NCBI GenBank assembly: GCA_030068145.1
Contig: JAPJBO010000217.1
Coordinates: 124,001 to 188,000, forward strand
DNA from: Diplonema papillatum
Taxonomy: Eukaryota; Euglenozoa; Diplonemea; Diplonemida; Diplonemidae
Reading direction: 5' to 3'
Length of the DNA stretch: 64,000 nucleotides
Shown: positions 45,756-56,415 of the stretch, piece by piece
Layout of the letters: each line of letters opens with the position of its first letter
How positions within the stretch are numbered: the first letter of the stretch is position 1
The notes under the pieces: model-generated
Told to the model about the DNA's origin: nothing
The model's input: the letters and a program-made list of their open reading frames with translations, nothing else
The model's database searches: none
Program-made: the position numbers and the translations under genes

Positions 45756-46699
45756 ACTCACCAGAATCTTCGCTCTAAGAAGAGACAAGGGAGTGGAGGG
45801 CCCTGTAAGCTAGGAATGGAACCCGTCGGTGATTGAGTTTCTTTGGTCTTCTTTGAACACCGCAATGTTATGCGCTCTTTAGTTAGTTTGGAGGAAGGGG
45901 GGGAACTCAAGAACGTACTTGGAACGGTTTATGCGCTACTCTTGTTCGCGCCGTGGTTCTTTGAGGCACAGACCAGTCTGAGCGGGTACTGCAGACACGA
46001 CAGAGTGGGAGTCGTGGTTTGCGTGGAAGGTTTAAATGGAGGGGGAGGCTTGGTTAAGTGTTTGGGCAGGTCATGTCTTCTTCGAAGAAAGATGAGGTGG
46101 AGAAGTTCTTTTGACTTTTGTTCTTCGCTTACACCACCGTGTGTTGCTTTCTCACTCAGGACTTTGACCTGTTGTGTTTGTGTGGTTGTCGTGTAGGGGT
46201 AGACCCGCATGACCTCACGTCCGTTCAACACATGGTTCGAGTAGTTACAGCACTTGGGATTCCTTCTGTTCTTTGTCGGGCAGCATCGTCGAGCATTTCC
46301 TTTCAAGCTGGCGCTTATCATAGCCATATGTAAAAACAAAAAAAGAAGGGAGCGCGCAAGGTACTCCGCAAGCAAGAGAATAAAAAACCATAGGGGGCTG
46401 CGGCTTTCCCCCGGAGAAGGGGGAGCGGGAAAGGCAAGCTGACACACTGGTGAGGCTGTGCCTTCTCGATCCTCCCCCCCCCCACATCAGGGGCCACTAC
46501 TTCTTTCGCTGTCACATCCTGACCTTCTCACTTCTTTCGGCGTTAATTTGTGGGGTTTCGGTGGAGGTTTTTTTTTTTCTTCTTCTTTCATCTTTGTATT
46601 CGGTCTGGGTAGCATATGGGGTATTTGTTGTTCCGTATTCTCTTTGAAATCCAATCTGTCTGGTGATGCACGAGTTGATGAACGAAACTGAAAAAAACT

Positions 46700-46728
46700 G
46701 GCTGTGCCGTTGGAGGCACGGCACAGCC
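46700..46728. repeat. Short hairpin, 11-bp arms
   Basis: ggctgtgccgt and acggcacagcc flank a 7-base loop. Confidence 0.85.
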
Positions 46729-47301
46729 CACCTTGCTCAAAAGAAGAAAAAAACAGGGAAAAAGGAGAAAAGAGAGAGGTGACGAATGCTGGACGGCTTC
46801 TTCGAAGGGCAAAGAAGCCCGTGCGCCGTTCCGACAATACAGGGAGGCCGCAAAAAAATCATTTTCTTCCCGGTAAAAGTGGGCAGGATCCCTCTGCTCA
46901 ACGGTTCTCAGCAAGATTTACCTACTATTTCGGACCCCGTTGGCCTTGGTGAGTTGCTGCCACTTTGCATGAAGTTCCAAAACTTGTTAAAGGCCGTTTT
47001 GTACCAGAAAACCGGAGGAAATTTGTCGTTCCTTCTTGAGCCGCTTGTCTTCTTTGCCATTCGATGACCCGCAGCCCGAAGACTATCGGACCCCCACCCC
47101 GGGCTTCTGTTCCTTCCAACGAACGGGAAAGGACCTTCCGCACCCTCCTAGCTAGTACAGCTGTTTGGGGGGAGGTGTTTCCTGTTTATTTTTTTCCCCC
47201 GCCCGTTGTTCTTTTACTTCTTTTTTTTTTCTCGCGTTCTTGTGTTTGCAGGACTTTGTGTTGCTGGCTGGTTTAAGTTTTTTTTTTTTTTTTAATCTTT
47301 T

Positions 47302-47350
47302 TAGAGTTAAAGTTTCGCTTGAGATTTTTTGTGACCTGTTTTTTTAGACT
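47302..47350. repeat. Dispersed family A motif, truncated
   Basis: Keeps ttagagttaaagtttcgctt and gagattttttgtgacctg, followed by a long T tract. Confidence 0.55.
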
Positions 47351-47570
47351 GTTTTTTTTTTTTTTTTTTTTTCTTTCTAAGTGGTTGCAAGAAGTGACGC
47401 GTCGAGGGAGGGTAGTTTTCGTTGAACCGTGGAGGCTCCTGCTCTGCTCTTCTTCGCTAGCGGGATGGCTAGCCATTCCTCTTAAGAAGATACTTGGAAG
47501 CGCCACCCGGTGCTTGTTCCGACGGGATGGAAAATGCGTAGTATCGTTGTCGAAAAAGAATAGGCGCGAT

Positions 47571-47775
47571 GTTTGTTTGTACGTGCCGGGGATTCGACTT
47601 CTCCCTCGAGGATGTCAGTCCGAGTTAGTGCCATGTTTTGTTTGTACGTGCCGGGGGAGGATTAGCCTGCTGGTGAGTGATAGTGAGTGAATATGATCGG
47701 TAGGCTAATCTTCTCCCAAACAAACACGCTGCCAGCGTTCTTTTTCGTGTTTACAATTAATTGTTATTACGAAAA
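47571..47775. repeat. Dispersed repeat family B, copy 3, with duplicated left end
   Basis: The left end tttgtttgtacgtgccgggg occurs at about 47571 and again at 47637. The rest of the family follows only the second, ending attgttattacgaaaaat. Confidence 0.82.
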
Positions 47776-48089
47776 ATCGCAACCTACAAATGGGCACGCC
47801 CGGCAAACCCAGACATTACCGTTTGCTTTGGGCTCGGGCGACAGCGCATTGCCTCGTTTTCACTGTGTTTTCGCAGCCCGCAACTTCGAGTATCTTCTGC
47901 AAGGCGGGGCGCATATTTTAAACAATCCGCCCGAGCCTCTCCAACTTTCCCTCCCTCTCGCGGGGGTTTTTCGTATTTCCTTGCGGCCGAGGTGAAAATG
48001 CGGGTCTGAAGGGGTGGGGGTGGAGCCTGAAGGCCGCTTTTTTCGCTTGTTTTCCCTTGTTTCGCGTTGTGGTTTTAGCGTTTTTCTGT

Positions 48090-48311
48090 TTTTTTTTTTT
48101 TTGTACAAGCACCTGCTTTGTAGGAAATACTTGAGGAGGCTGCCAGTTGCAAAGATCAAAGGAGGTAAATGTGCTGTAGCCCACACGAAACACAGGTGAA
48201 TCTGGGTTTAGTGGCGGGCGTAAGCGTTCAACAAAAAAGACCCATTTTGTAGTTGTATTGTTTCTCCCCCTCTAGCCTCCTTCGAAGTAAGCACAAGGCA
48301 GCCCCTCGAGT
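48090..48311. repeat. Dispersed repeat E, copy 2 (inverted)
   Basis: Reverse complement of 32901-33107 from tgtacaagcacctgctttgt to the ctcgagt end, with several indels. Confidence 0.88.
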
Positions 48312-48442
48312 ATTTTTTTTGTCATGAGCTTGCTTTCCTGTTTTGTTTTGTTTTCCTGTATTGTCTTTTGTCAGTCTTTTTCCTCTCTCTCGTGCGGTCC
48401 GATTCTCATTGACTCCTACCCCCCTTCCCCAAACCCCCCCCC

Positions 48443-48753
48443 AGGGCTTACGCTCCACGTGTGGAACGTGCGGATTTCCACACGTTAATTCTTTTTGGAT
48501 TTTGTTCCCCCACGGGTGGATCCACAGGTACCACATGTGGATTTTGATTAATTGGTCCACATGCAGGGGAGTCTAGGCCCACTAGTGGTCAAGGCTGCAC
48601 AGCCAGGTGTCGCCAAGTCCAGTAGCTACCTAGCGACGCTATTTTTCTTTTTGCCGTCGCACATGAGGGGAAGGTTTTTTTCCCCTCGAACCTTAAGCGC
48701 CCACATGTGGACCACACATTTTCTCTGAGACCGAAAACGGAGCGTACGCCCTG
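48443..48753. mobile_element. Short hAT-like non-autonomous element 2 in a poly-C tract
   Basis: The ends are CAGGGCTTACGCTCC (48443-48457) and GGAGCGTACGCCCTG (48739-48753), inverted repeats with one mismatch. They are flanked by 9 C on the left and 7 C on the right, which fits an 8-bp hAT-type target duplication within a C tract. Its left subterminal region aligns with that of element 1 at 26069, but all the dyad half-sites read CCA/TGG instead of CAG/CTG (CCACGTGTGG at about 48455, CCACATGTGG near 48530 and 48700). It has no coding capacity. Confidence 0.75.
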
Positions 48754-49014
48754 CCCCCCCTTTGCTTTTGCTATGCATTGCGCTCGGACACACTCTGATT
48801 AGCACATCAAAATCGGATACAGAGAAAAACTCTCTGTGCTTCGTAGAAGCCTCGTTATGGCAAACCGACGCACCGCTCTTTCTCACAGCTCCTGTTGTGT
48901 TTCGTTTTTCCCTCCGCGGGGATTTAGCTGCTCCCGTGTTTTTTTTATTTTGCATTTTTCTGTTTTTCCCCCATCATCTTTCTCGAGGGTTTGCCTCTTT
49001 GTTTTGTGAGCACA

Positions 49015-50730
49015 GCTGCAGCAGTACACGATGAACTTCGGCCACGGAACGAGGTTGCGGCGAACACGACCAGAAACTGATGTGACACCCGCTTTTTCCT
49101 ACCTGCGCACATGGTACGTGTTTGCACCATACAATGGGCAATGTGCAACATATGGTACGATGCCAAAACCCCCCCCCCCCTTTGCACTAATAAAATTTTT
49201 TTTGATGTCACCCTATACTGGCCCTGAAACCCCACCTGTGTGGCCCAAAACGGTTTCCAAACGGTTTTTGGCGGGCTGAGTCGAGGTAAAGGGGTCTCTG
49301 AAGGCCCACGAATAGGCCCAGGTGGGCCCAGGTGGGCCCCGGAGCGGGCACTCAGTGCGAGGGGGGGTGCCCCCAAAATGGGGTCATTTTCAAAGCCTCG
49401 CCACTACTCAAGCTAGTCAAACACCTTCTGGCCTCCAGCGGGAAACCCAGACTTCAAAACGACAAGATCGGCTGTGTTGCGCTGTAGATAGCCACCAGCG
49501 GGTCCTCTTGAAGCCGAAGAATGTTCTCAGGGGTCACCGATAGCCCTACTTGGCCACCCCGCCTGCAGCGCCTGCGGTGGGCAGGCACACGTTGTAAATA
49601 GAGTGGGTGCAGCAGGTGCACCCTGCCTAGAATCCGGCTTTACCAGCAATACTAATTAAGAATTAAGGTTGACCCAGAAAAACGGAAACTAAGAGAGGAG
49701 AAAATGCCAAAGATCACGGGTCTGGAGTTCGTGGAGTGATCGGTGAGAGCAATGCAGAAGTTGTCGCCGTTTCATGAGGAAACGAGACGTGGTCAGTCCT
49801 TGCAGAGACGACTCGTAGCCAGCAGGACCTTTTGCGAAAAGGTCTCTGGTGAGGACCTGATCGGTTTCTTTCTCGCCCTAATGACAGAGGAGGAGAAGGT
49901 TGCCATCTGGATGCGCCTTTCTGGTAGGCTTTCAGAAGCCTTCAACAGCCTTGACGACGAGGCGAGCCGGCGACGCATCGTGAGCGGTTTGGACTGGGCA
50001 CGTGCCCGGTACAGGGCTGTTGGAATGGTCGTGGGTGACAATCTCTGAAAGAACCGGGGAAAGGCTGCCGAGATTAGCGTTGGCGGGGGGCTCACAGTCG
50101 TCATCTTGGTTCTTTTGCATTTTTCCACCTTATATTCTGCGTTTTCCTTGTAAGCACTGTGTCTCAAAAGCGGGTGAAGCCGGATTCTAGGCAGGGTGCA
50201 CTTGCATACCACACATTCTAAGCGTGTGCCTGCCCACTGCTGGCGCTGCACACATGGGGCTAACTGTGACCCCCGAGAGCATTCTTCGGCTTCAAGAGGA
50301 CCCGCTGGTGGCTATCTACGGCTGAACACAGCCGATCTTGTCGTTTTGAAGTCTGGGTTTCCCGCTGGAGGCCAGAAGGTGTTTGACTAGTTTGAGTAGT
50401 GGCGAGGCCCGAAAACGACCCCATTTTTGGGGGCACTCCCCCTCGCGCTGAGTGCCCGCTCCGGGGCCCACCTGGGCCCACCTGGGCCCATTCGTGGGCC
50501 TTCGGAGACCCCTTTACCTCGACTCAGCCCGTCAAAAACCGTTTGGGACTCGTTTTGGGCCACACAGATGGGGGTTCGGGGCCAGTATGGGGTGATGTTA
50601 AAAAGGTTTTTATTAGTGCAAAGGGGGGGGGGGGGGGGTTTGGCATCGTCTCATATGGTATGTGTTCCCACTGTACAGCTCGTGGGTGGTATGCACACAC
50701 TCCGAATGAAGCAGTACTGCTGCTGGTACA
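49015..50730. mobile_element. Element with about 500-bp inverted repeats and one internal ORF
   Basis: The left arm (about 49120-49650) and right arm (about 50165-50690) are inverted copies. Shared blocks in order from the outside are acgatgccaaaa with a C/G homopolymer, ggcccaggtgggcccaggtg, ggcctccagcgggaaaccca, gccaccagcgggtcctcttg, gggcaggcacacg and accctgcctagaatccggct. Weaker similarity (gcagcagtac...ttcgg) extends the ends to about 49015 and 50725, so the exact termini and target duplication are not fixed. Arm identity is high, roughly 85-90% by eye. The 0.5-kb core holds a single 98-aa ORF. Long arms recall Mutator-like or foldback elements, but no transposase is present. Confidence 0.75.
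49752..50048 (+). CDS. 98-aa ORF between long inverted repeats; TrpR-like helical pattern
   Basis: The ATG is at 49752 (MQKLSPFHEETRRGQSLQRR); an in-frame GTG nine bases upstream is a less likely start. The protein is charged and predicted mostly helical. The segment FFLALMTEEEKVAIWMRLSG, followed by SRRRIVSGLDWARARYRAV, has the layout of TrpR/YerC-type helix-turn-helix domains (LxxLLTPxExxxLxxRL, then SxRxIAxxLxxSxATVxR), but the similarity is by pattern only. It fills the core of the element and is the only candidate gene product, so a DNA-binding role in the element's own movement or control is an inference. Codon use and freedom from low complexity make it look more real than other ORFs nearby. 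Confidence 0.5.
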   Translation: MQKLSPFHEETRRGQSLQRRLVASRTFCEKVSGEDLIGFFLALMTEEEKVAIWMRLSGRLSEAFNSLDDEASRRRIVSGLDWARARYRAVGMVVGDNL

Positions 50731-51443
50731 GACGCTACTTGAATGCCGATATACCTCGCATATACTGGTCGATCGTGCACGCTGCTCCGAAAAAGCAGTT
50801 CAACTCAGACTTGCGAGTTCCGCGCAGCGCCTGCCGTTGTCTATCGGATCCAAAATCATCTGCATGTTTTTTTGCTTTTTTTTGTGTTTCCGGCGATTAT
50901 TATTTTTTTCGAGCAGCAAAAGGATTGCCTGCCGGTGTTAATCACGGGCGAACAGGAGGGAGATGGGCCGGGTATTCAAGAAATAGACCGATCCCGGTTT
51001 CTTTTTGCGATTATGTGGCTTCCCAAGAGAATATATCGTGCGGCTTGGGGCGACGGGAACGAGGCTTGTTCCAGAAAGCAAGGAACAAGGCCGTTCCTAA
51101 GCGGGGTCTGTAACCCACGAAAGCCGGAGAGTAGGTTCCCTTCAGTTTCCAGAGCAATTTTGTTGTCAATTCCTACCTATCCCGTAGACTCCAACAAGGG
51201 TAAAAGTGGTCGAGGAGACCCGACCACCCCCCCGCAGCAACAGCTAGTTCCCACTCTCAAACACGGACAGAAAAAGAAGGACCTCATTTTCTTATGCCAA
51301 ACAAACGTCTTTTTGTATGTACTTCCTCCAGGCAACTTAGTTTCCACCCCCCCCCGGTTTGAGGGCATGGAACTTCGCTGTTTTTTTTATATGTAGCGCT
51401 TTTTACGCGAAAAGCGCGGGTTGGTGAGAGGAGGGCGGTGGAG
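50731..51443. other. Spacer between the long-inverted-repeat element and the 540-aa gene
   Basis: A plus-strand ORF (50743-51396, 217 aa) crosses this stretch but has homopolymer-driven Phe and Lys runs and no family mark. The 3' UTR of the 540-aa gene is expected at its right end. Confidence 0.5.
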
Positions 51444-53066
51444 TTACCAGTCCAAGCCGAGGTCGGAGACTGGGAGGGACGGGCACCGGGACGTCGGGGG
51501 TGTGAGGACGGTGAAGGTGTGCTCGATGCGGTAGGTGGAGTCGCCGCCGGTTTCGCCGGAGAAGTAGCTTTCGCAGTCGGCGTCTTGGGAGGCGGCGGAG
51601 TGGAAGCTCGCGTTTTCCTCCCGGTCTTCCTCGTCGGACGAGCACTGCGACCGGCTGCGGGCCCGCAGGAACGTCGACCCCGCGTCGCTGGTGACGCTGC
51701 CCCTGGGCCTTGACCCGAGGGACGGGTTCCTGCTGCCGCACCCGCCGCCTTCGACCGTTATCTGGACGCAGCACTCCTCCGCCGCGCCGGCCGTCGGCGC
51801 CTTCCCGGTGGACGGGACCGGGGGGAAGGCGTCGGGGGCGCGGGGTGTCCTCGTCGACAGCGGCGCCTCGGCTTCGGTGTAGACGCCCGTGGAGGGGCGG
51901 GCCGTGCCCGCCGCCTTCAGGAACGGCGGCGCCTGCGCGGCGGCGGCAGCCCCGATGGTGTTGGTCGCGATGATGACCGTCTCGAACACGAACTCGGTCT
52001 CGTCGGCTTCGCAGTCGTGCAGGTCGGCGACGTCTGCTTCGTCGTCGGTCACGCTGCCTTCCGAGCAGCACAGCTCCGCGTCGAATGCTGTCCGCGCCAC
52101 GGGCTCGCCAAACGGCTCCGCGTGGATGACGTGCAGAGACGTGTGCTCAGCCACCGACACAAGCGCCATCTTGAAGAGGTACATCGCCTCTTCGAACTCT
52201 GTCGCCCTGAGGGCGTTCGCTTGGTTGGAGATCGACGAGTGGACGCTGGCGGACGTGACCAAGTTGGTCATTTGGCCCTGCGCGGTGATGATGGAGTACG
52301 TCGTGATGCGGTCGTGCGACGGGCCCTCGCCGACGAGGTTGACGAGGAACTCGGCTTCGCGCTGGCCGTCGGTGGTGCAGAGGGCGACCTGCATCAAAAT
52401 GCGGCGGAACCTCGTGATGCCCCTGTACGAGTCGGTCTGCGCGTTGATGGGGTAGTCCGTGAACCGGATCGGAAACGCCGGCTGGTTCACCCGGGCGCAG
52501 TCGATGACGTGCGAGAAGGGAGAGCTGCACGCGTCGGCGAGCTCGAGCTTCAGCGACACGTTGGCGGATCCGTTGGTGACGCTGGTGGCGTCGCTCTGCA
52601 GGGAGGCGGTGATGATCTCCGCGGCTTGCAGCAGGCGGGTCGTGATGTCGTTGAAGTTCGGCTCCTTTTCGTCTTCTTCGTCGCAAGAGACGCCGGCTTC
52701 CTCCTCGAGGGACGGGGTGCTGTCGGACGAGTTGGAAGCATCGTCATTCGAGCTTTCAGACGACGCCGCGTATCTTGTTTTCTTAAACTCCGGGTGCTGT
52801 TCAACGACCGACCAGAACCACTCCTTTGCTACCATCCAGTCGCAAAGTCTGCGCTTCGCGCAGGGGCCATCTGTTTGCGAGAGGAACTGCCGCAGGTCAT
52901 CGACGAGCATCCGGTCTTCTTCCTTCAACACGTCTCCGGCCTTCTGCTGTACGGTCGCGAACGCATCGTCGACGTTCTCGACCCTCTCGATCCCCAACCC
53001 TTTCAACGACTGCAAGGCGACGAACGCCGTCTGCGCGTCCGCAACCACAAGACTTCCGATCTCCAT
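51444..53066 (-). CDS. 540-aa orphan protein with acidic and Ser-rich regions
   Basis: A single uninterrupted GC-rich ORF; its length and GC-rich codon use mark it as a real gene. I do not recognise the family. Residues 1-100 are helical (AFVALQSLKGLGIERVENVD, then a WMVAKEWFWSVVEQHPEF segment). About 105-140 is acidic and Ser-rich (SSESSNDDASNSSDS). About 145-345 looks globular, with alternating hydrophobics and FRRILMQVALCTTDGQREAE. The remainder is low-complexity Ala/Pro/Ser with SRSQCSSDEEDREE, typical of a disordered, phosphorylated tail. There is no signal peptide and no membrane segment, so it is probably cytosolic or nuclear. The start is the first ATG and is preceded by a G tract and poly-A rather than coding-like sequence. 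Confidence 0.75.
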   Translation of the reverse strand: MEIGSLVVADAQTAFVALQSLKGLGIERVENVDDAFATVQQKAGDVLKEEDRMLVDDLRQFLSQTDGPCAKRRLCDWMVAKEWFWSVVEQHPEFKKTRYAASSESSNDDASNSSDSTPSLEEEAGVSCDEEDEKEPNFNDITTRLLQAAEIITASLQSDATSVTNGSANVSLKLELADACSSPFSHVIDCARVNQPAFPIRFTDYPINAQTDSYRGITRFRRILMQVALCTTDGQREAEFLVNLVGEGPSHDRITTYSIITAQGQMTNLVTSASVHSSISNQANALRATEFEEAMYLFKMALVSVAEHTSLHVIHAEPFGEPVARTAFDAELCCSEGSVTDDEADVADLHDCEADETEFVFETVIIATNTIGAAAAAQAPPFLKAAGTARPSTGVYTEAEAPLSTRTPRAPDAFPPVPSTGKAPTAGAAEECCVQITVEGGGCGSRNPSLGSRPRGSVTSDAGSTFLRARSRSQCSSDEEDREENASFHSAASQDADCESYFSGETGGDSTYRIEHTFTVLTPPTSRCPSLPVSDLGLDW

Positions 53067-55645
53067 CTCCGCGGGGGGGTGAGCGCTGCTCCCGGGAAAA
53101 AAAAAAAAACACGCCCTCTCTCTCCTTCGCCGCCTCCCGAGCTGCGGTCGGAAGTCCTTTGTCTTCCGAAAACAACAGCAAGCGGGATGAACGCAAAAAA
53201 CAGAACGAACGAAACCCTCAAAAATTTGCTTTTCTTTTTTCTATTCGAAAGGGTTTACCGCAATAAAAAAAACAGACCTGAAACGCCTTTTTTTTTTGCT
53301 CGTTTTTTTCTTCTTTTGCTGTGGGTAGCAAGCTCCTTCTGCTTCCCCGTTCTGAAGGGCCTGGGTGGTGGAGAGGGCTCTTTCTGTGCGTGAGCGTGTG
53401 TGTGTGTGTGTGGTCTTTTTTTAAGACTGGTTTTGCTTTCTTTTTTTAAGTTGTGTTTTGAGGGGTTCTTGTTTGTGGGGCCCCTTCTTTGAGATTCTTC
53501 TCTTGTCTCTGTAGTGTGTTCCGAGGGTGCTTCACCAAACCGAGGTTTGTGGGTGCTTCTGCACCGATCTCGTGAGGAGCCCGGGGACCTCACAGCCATC
53601 CGCGGAATAGTCGGTGGCGCCGCAGGAACCGAAATCCTGTGAGCCAGAACGGCCAATGGCCCACCCTGGTTGATAGTCTTCCTCACCCAGCTAGCTTGCT
53701 CGCAAGTTGAGACCCCTACGTTCGCAACAGTTCATATCTGCTTGAAACAGCGGACGGATGCTGATTGCGGAATCGCGGAGAAACGACAGAGATTCTAACA
53801 CCTACACACGGCTGGATCGCGAGTTCACACGTCCACCGTGCTGTGTATGCAATGCGCTGCCATACCAGGAAACGGTTCATGGGAACAACGGGCAATGAAG
53901 TGCAGAACCGGTCTCCTGCTCTACTGAACGAGGCGCGCGTGTGCCAATAAAACAAAAGGAACGTCGACAGTAAAGAAGAGAAACGGAAAAAGAAGAAACA
54001 ATCGTAACACCGCGAGGAGTGCAGAAAAGCCATGCTCCCGTTTGTTGGAGCTGGTTTCATGAGACGGCAGCCGCAGCTTGGGTGCGTGCGGCCCACCAGC
54101 TCCAGTTAGGTTGCCTTTCCTTTTTGTTTAGCAGTACTTTGTACTGAAGGAAACATTTCCGGAACAGTTGCACGTGGCAAAATTAGCCAAACCCATTTCT
54201 ATGTGCAATTTGACCTGTACGCGTTCAGGTAAAAGCTGCCAACGTTCCTGTTTCTCTTCTCTAAAAGCGCAAAAGTGCTTTCGCAGAAGCCTCCTTGCTG
54301 AACGCGCGAAAGGAGCAGCATCTGCTACGTCTTCAGCACACGATTAGCTTGCCCCGTAATCTTCATCAGTGCTAGACGCCGGAAATGTTTACTGTTTTCA
54401 CACATATTCGTTCCATGACAGACTGCAGACTGATTGACAGCTTCGGCTGTGCTCGTATATTCCACGTTCCTAATGTGCTTCCCGACGACGCTTTTGTGTT
54501 CGGTGTAGGTGGATTGGGAATGACTCGGACAGACTACATTACCCATTCTTGAGCATGCATCCCCAAAATGGTACAGACATCATCCAACCAACAAGCCACT
54601 TTTTGTGCACTATTATTGGAGGTGGGACCGAAGGTGGTCTGGAAGGACACCACAACGCGCGCCTGCGAGTAAAAGGCGGCAGAAAGCCCATTTTTCTGCC
54701 AGTTGCCGTTTGAGTGGAACAAAGGTGTGGAGCCACGGCCGGTTCTTTCAGGAATTGCCAACGGGGTCGAGATAATACAGCGGGCAAAGAACTTTGCAGA
54801 AACAGCACGAGCCACAGGGGTACCCCTCACCCACCCCTGAAGGGGGAATACCTCTCATATGAGATCATGCACAATCGAGTGGTGTGGGGTGGGGAGAGGA
54901 TTACGACAAACAGAAGGAGGCGGTTCTTTATGTTTATGGGGGATCGGGGGCGCGGGGGGCAACTGCTGGGGCGGGGGCGCAAGACTGTGCGCAACATCGC
55001 GGCATCGACACCTGCGGTAAATTCGCGGAAACTGGCTCTTCTTCGGGCTGGCGTGATGAGCAGAATAATACTCATCTCGGCTTGAGACCTCCAAAACGAG
55101 CCAACACGCCGACTATTGACCGGGGCCAAAAAGATAAACGCAGAGTAGCGAATCTCTTTCGGGCTCAAAACTCAGGCCAGTGTTGACAAGGATGAAGCGT
55201 CGCACTCTTATGCATAGCGTGCAGAATAGCGGTTGAAGTGTACAGCGGTGCGATGATTAAACAGGTCCTAACTTCATCTCTGGAAGATGGCTCAGACGCA
55301 GCGCGCGGGGGTATGACTCCAAGCTCCAAAGAAACCAGTCTTCAGAGCTTTCGAAGAAACCGACCTGCTTGGAGCTGGGCCGCTGAACAAGTCTGACAGC
55401 GAAAACCGGGAAACCAGGAATTGAGCGTGCACGGAAATCCTAACGTAATCCCTGCTTTTTCCTGTTCAGAAATGGAAAGCTTTTATGGTACCCCCCGAAA
55501 ACCATAAAAACCATGGTCATTACTCCATCGTAAGTGCACCCCGTTTAGTTTTCTTCCTTTCGCGTTCAATTCATTGGTCAGTCAAGATCGTCAACGAGTG
55601 AAGCGCACAAAGCATTCCTTGCGTCCTCAACAAGAAAAAAGAGAA

Positions 55646-55669
55646 AGCGAAAGAGAGAGAGAGAGAGAG
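55646..55669. repeat. GA microsatellite
   Basis: About 12 GA units within a longer purine-rich run. Confidence 0.9.
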
Positions 55670-56160
55670 TTAGAGAGACGCGTGCAGGGAACCATATCTA
55701 CCGGGAGCTTCTGGTCCGCCGACGTCGCTCCCGTGCAACTACGGCGGGTGTACGTCTTTTCGGAAAAGAAATATGAGAAATGGTGCCCGAGTCACCGAAG
55801 TCCCCACGGGGCGAGCGGGGCGGGATGACCATTCAATTCCTTTAGACGGCACCCCTTCTTCGTACCAACAAACGTGTACCCTGAGGTCAAAAGTCTTGGA
55901 CTCGAAGATCTTTGGTTGGGTGAAGAATGTTTTGCAAACGGCACCAAAACACCTGACTGCTGGTCGCGGCCCCTCCCCGACATGGCAGCTGACTGGCTGC
56001 CCCCCGTGCCAGCCGCCATCGGCTGCCCCCAGAACGGCGCCCCCTGCCCTCGATGCGCGGCGAAGTCGTTCAGCGAACTGGCGACTGCTGCCCGCGTCTG
56101 ATACGGACGGGGCTTCGTTTGGTGCCTCCTTTCACGGAACGACAACGCTTGTGCGCGCCC

Positions 56161-56415
<255 letters not shown>

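Larger units (their letters stand above)
7727..51443. other. 43.7-kb gene-poor, repeat-rich region
   Basis: I found no intact host gene here. Most long ORFs are low-complexity or overlap repeats. The sequence is a patchwork of dispersed families, short tandem duplications, hairpins, inverted-repeat elements and homopolymer tracts, the clearest of which are listed separately. Stretches where I see nothing beyond homopolymers and chance ORFs include 8102-9925, 11040-13577, 22670-24750, 29111-32700, 37630-39280 and 42490-43010. Confidence 0.65.

Noticed and set aside
9500-48000. LTR retrotransposon or reverse-transcriptase remains
   Set aside because: I looked for long direct terminal repeats and for YxDD-type or integrase motifs in the longer ORFs and saw none.
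50427-51113. ORF starting MGALPLALSARSGAHLGPPG in the right arm and its mirror in the left arm (48945-49376, minus)
   Set aside because: Both exist because the arms are inverted copies. It is Gly/Pro-rich, ends in the homopolymer, and I see no sign that changes between the arms spare the protein.
50743-51396. 217-aa plus-strand ORF beside the long-inverted-repeat element
   Set aside because: Homopolymer-driven Phe runs and a frame inherited from repeat sequence; no motif or helix pattern worth calling.
52017-53393. 458-aa plus-strand ORF antisense to the 540-aa gene
   Set aside because: It is a GC-rich mirror with Arg/Val/Gly bias, while the minus frame has balanced composition and ends cleanly.
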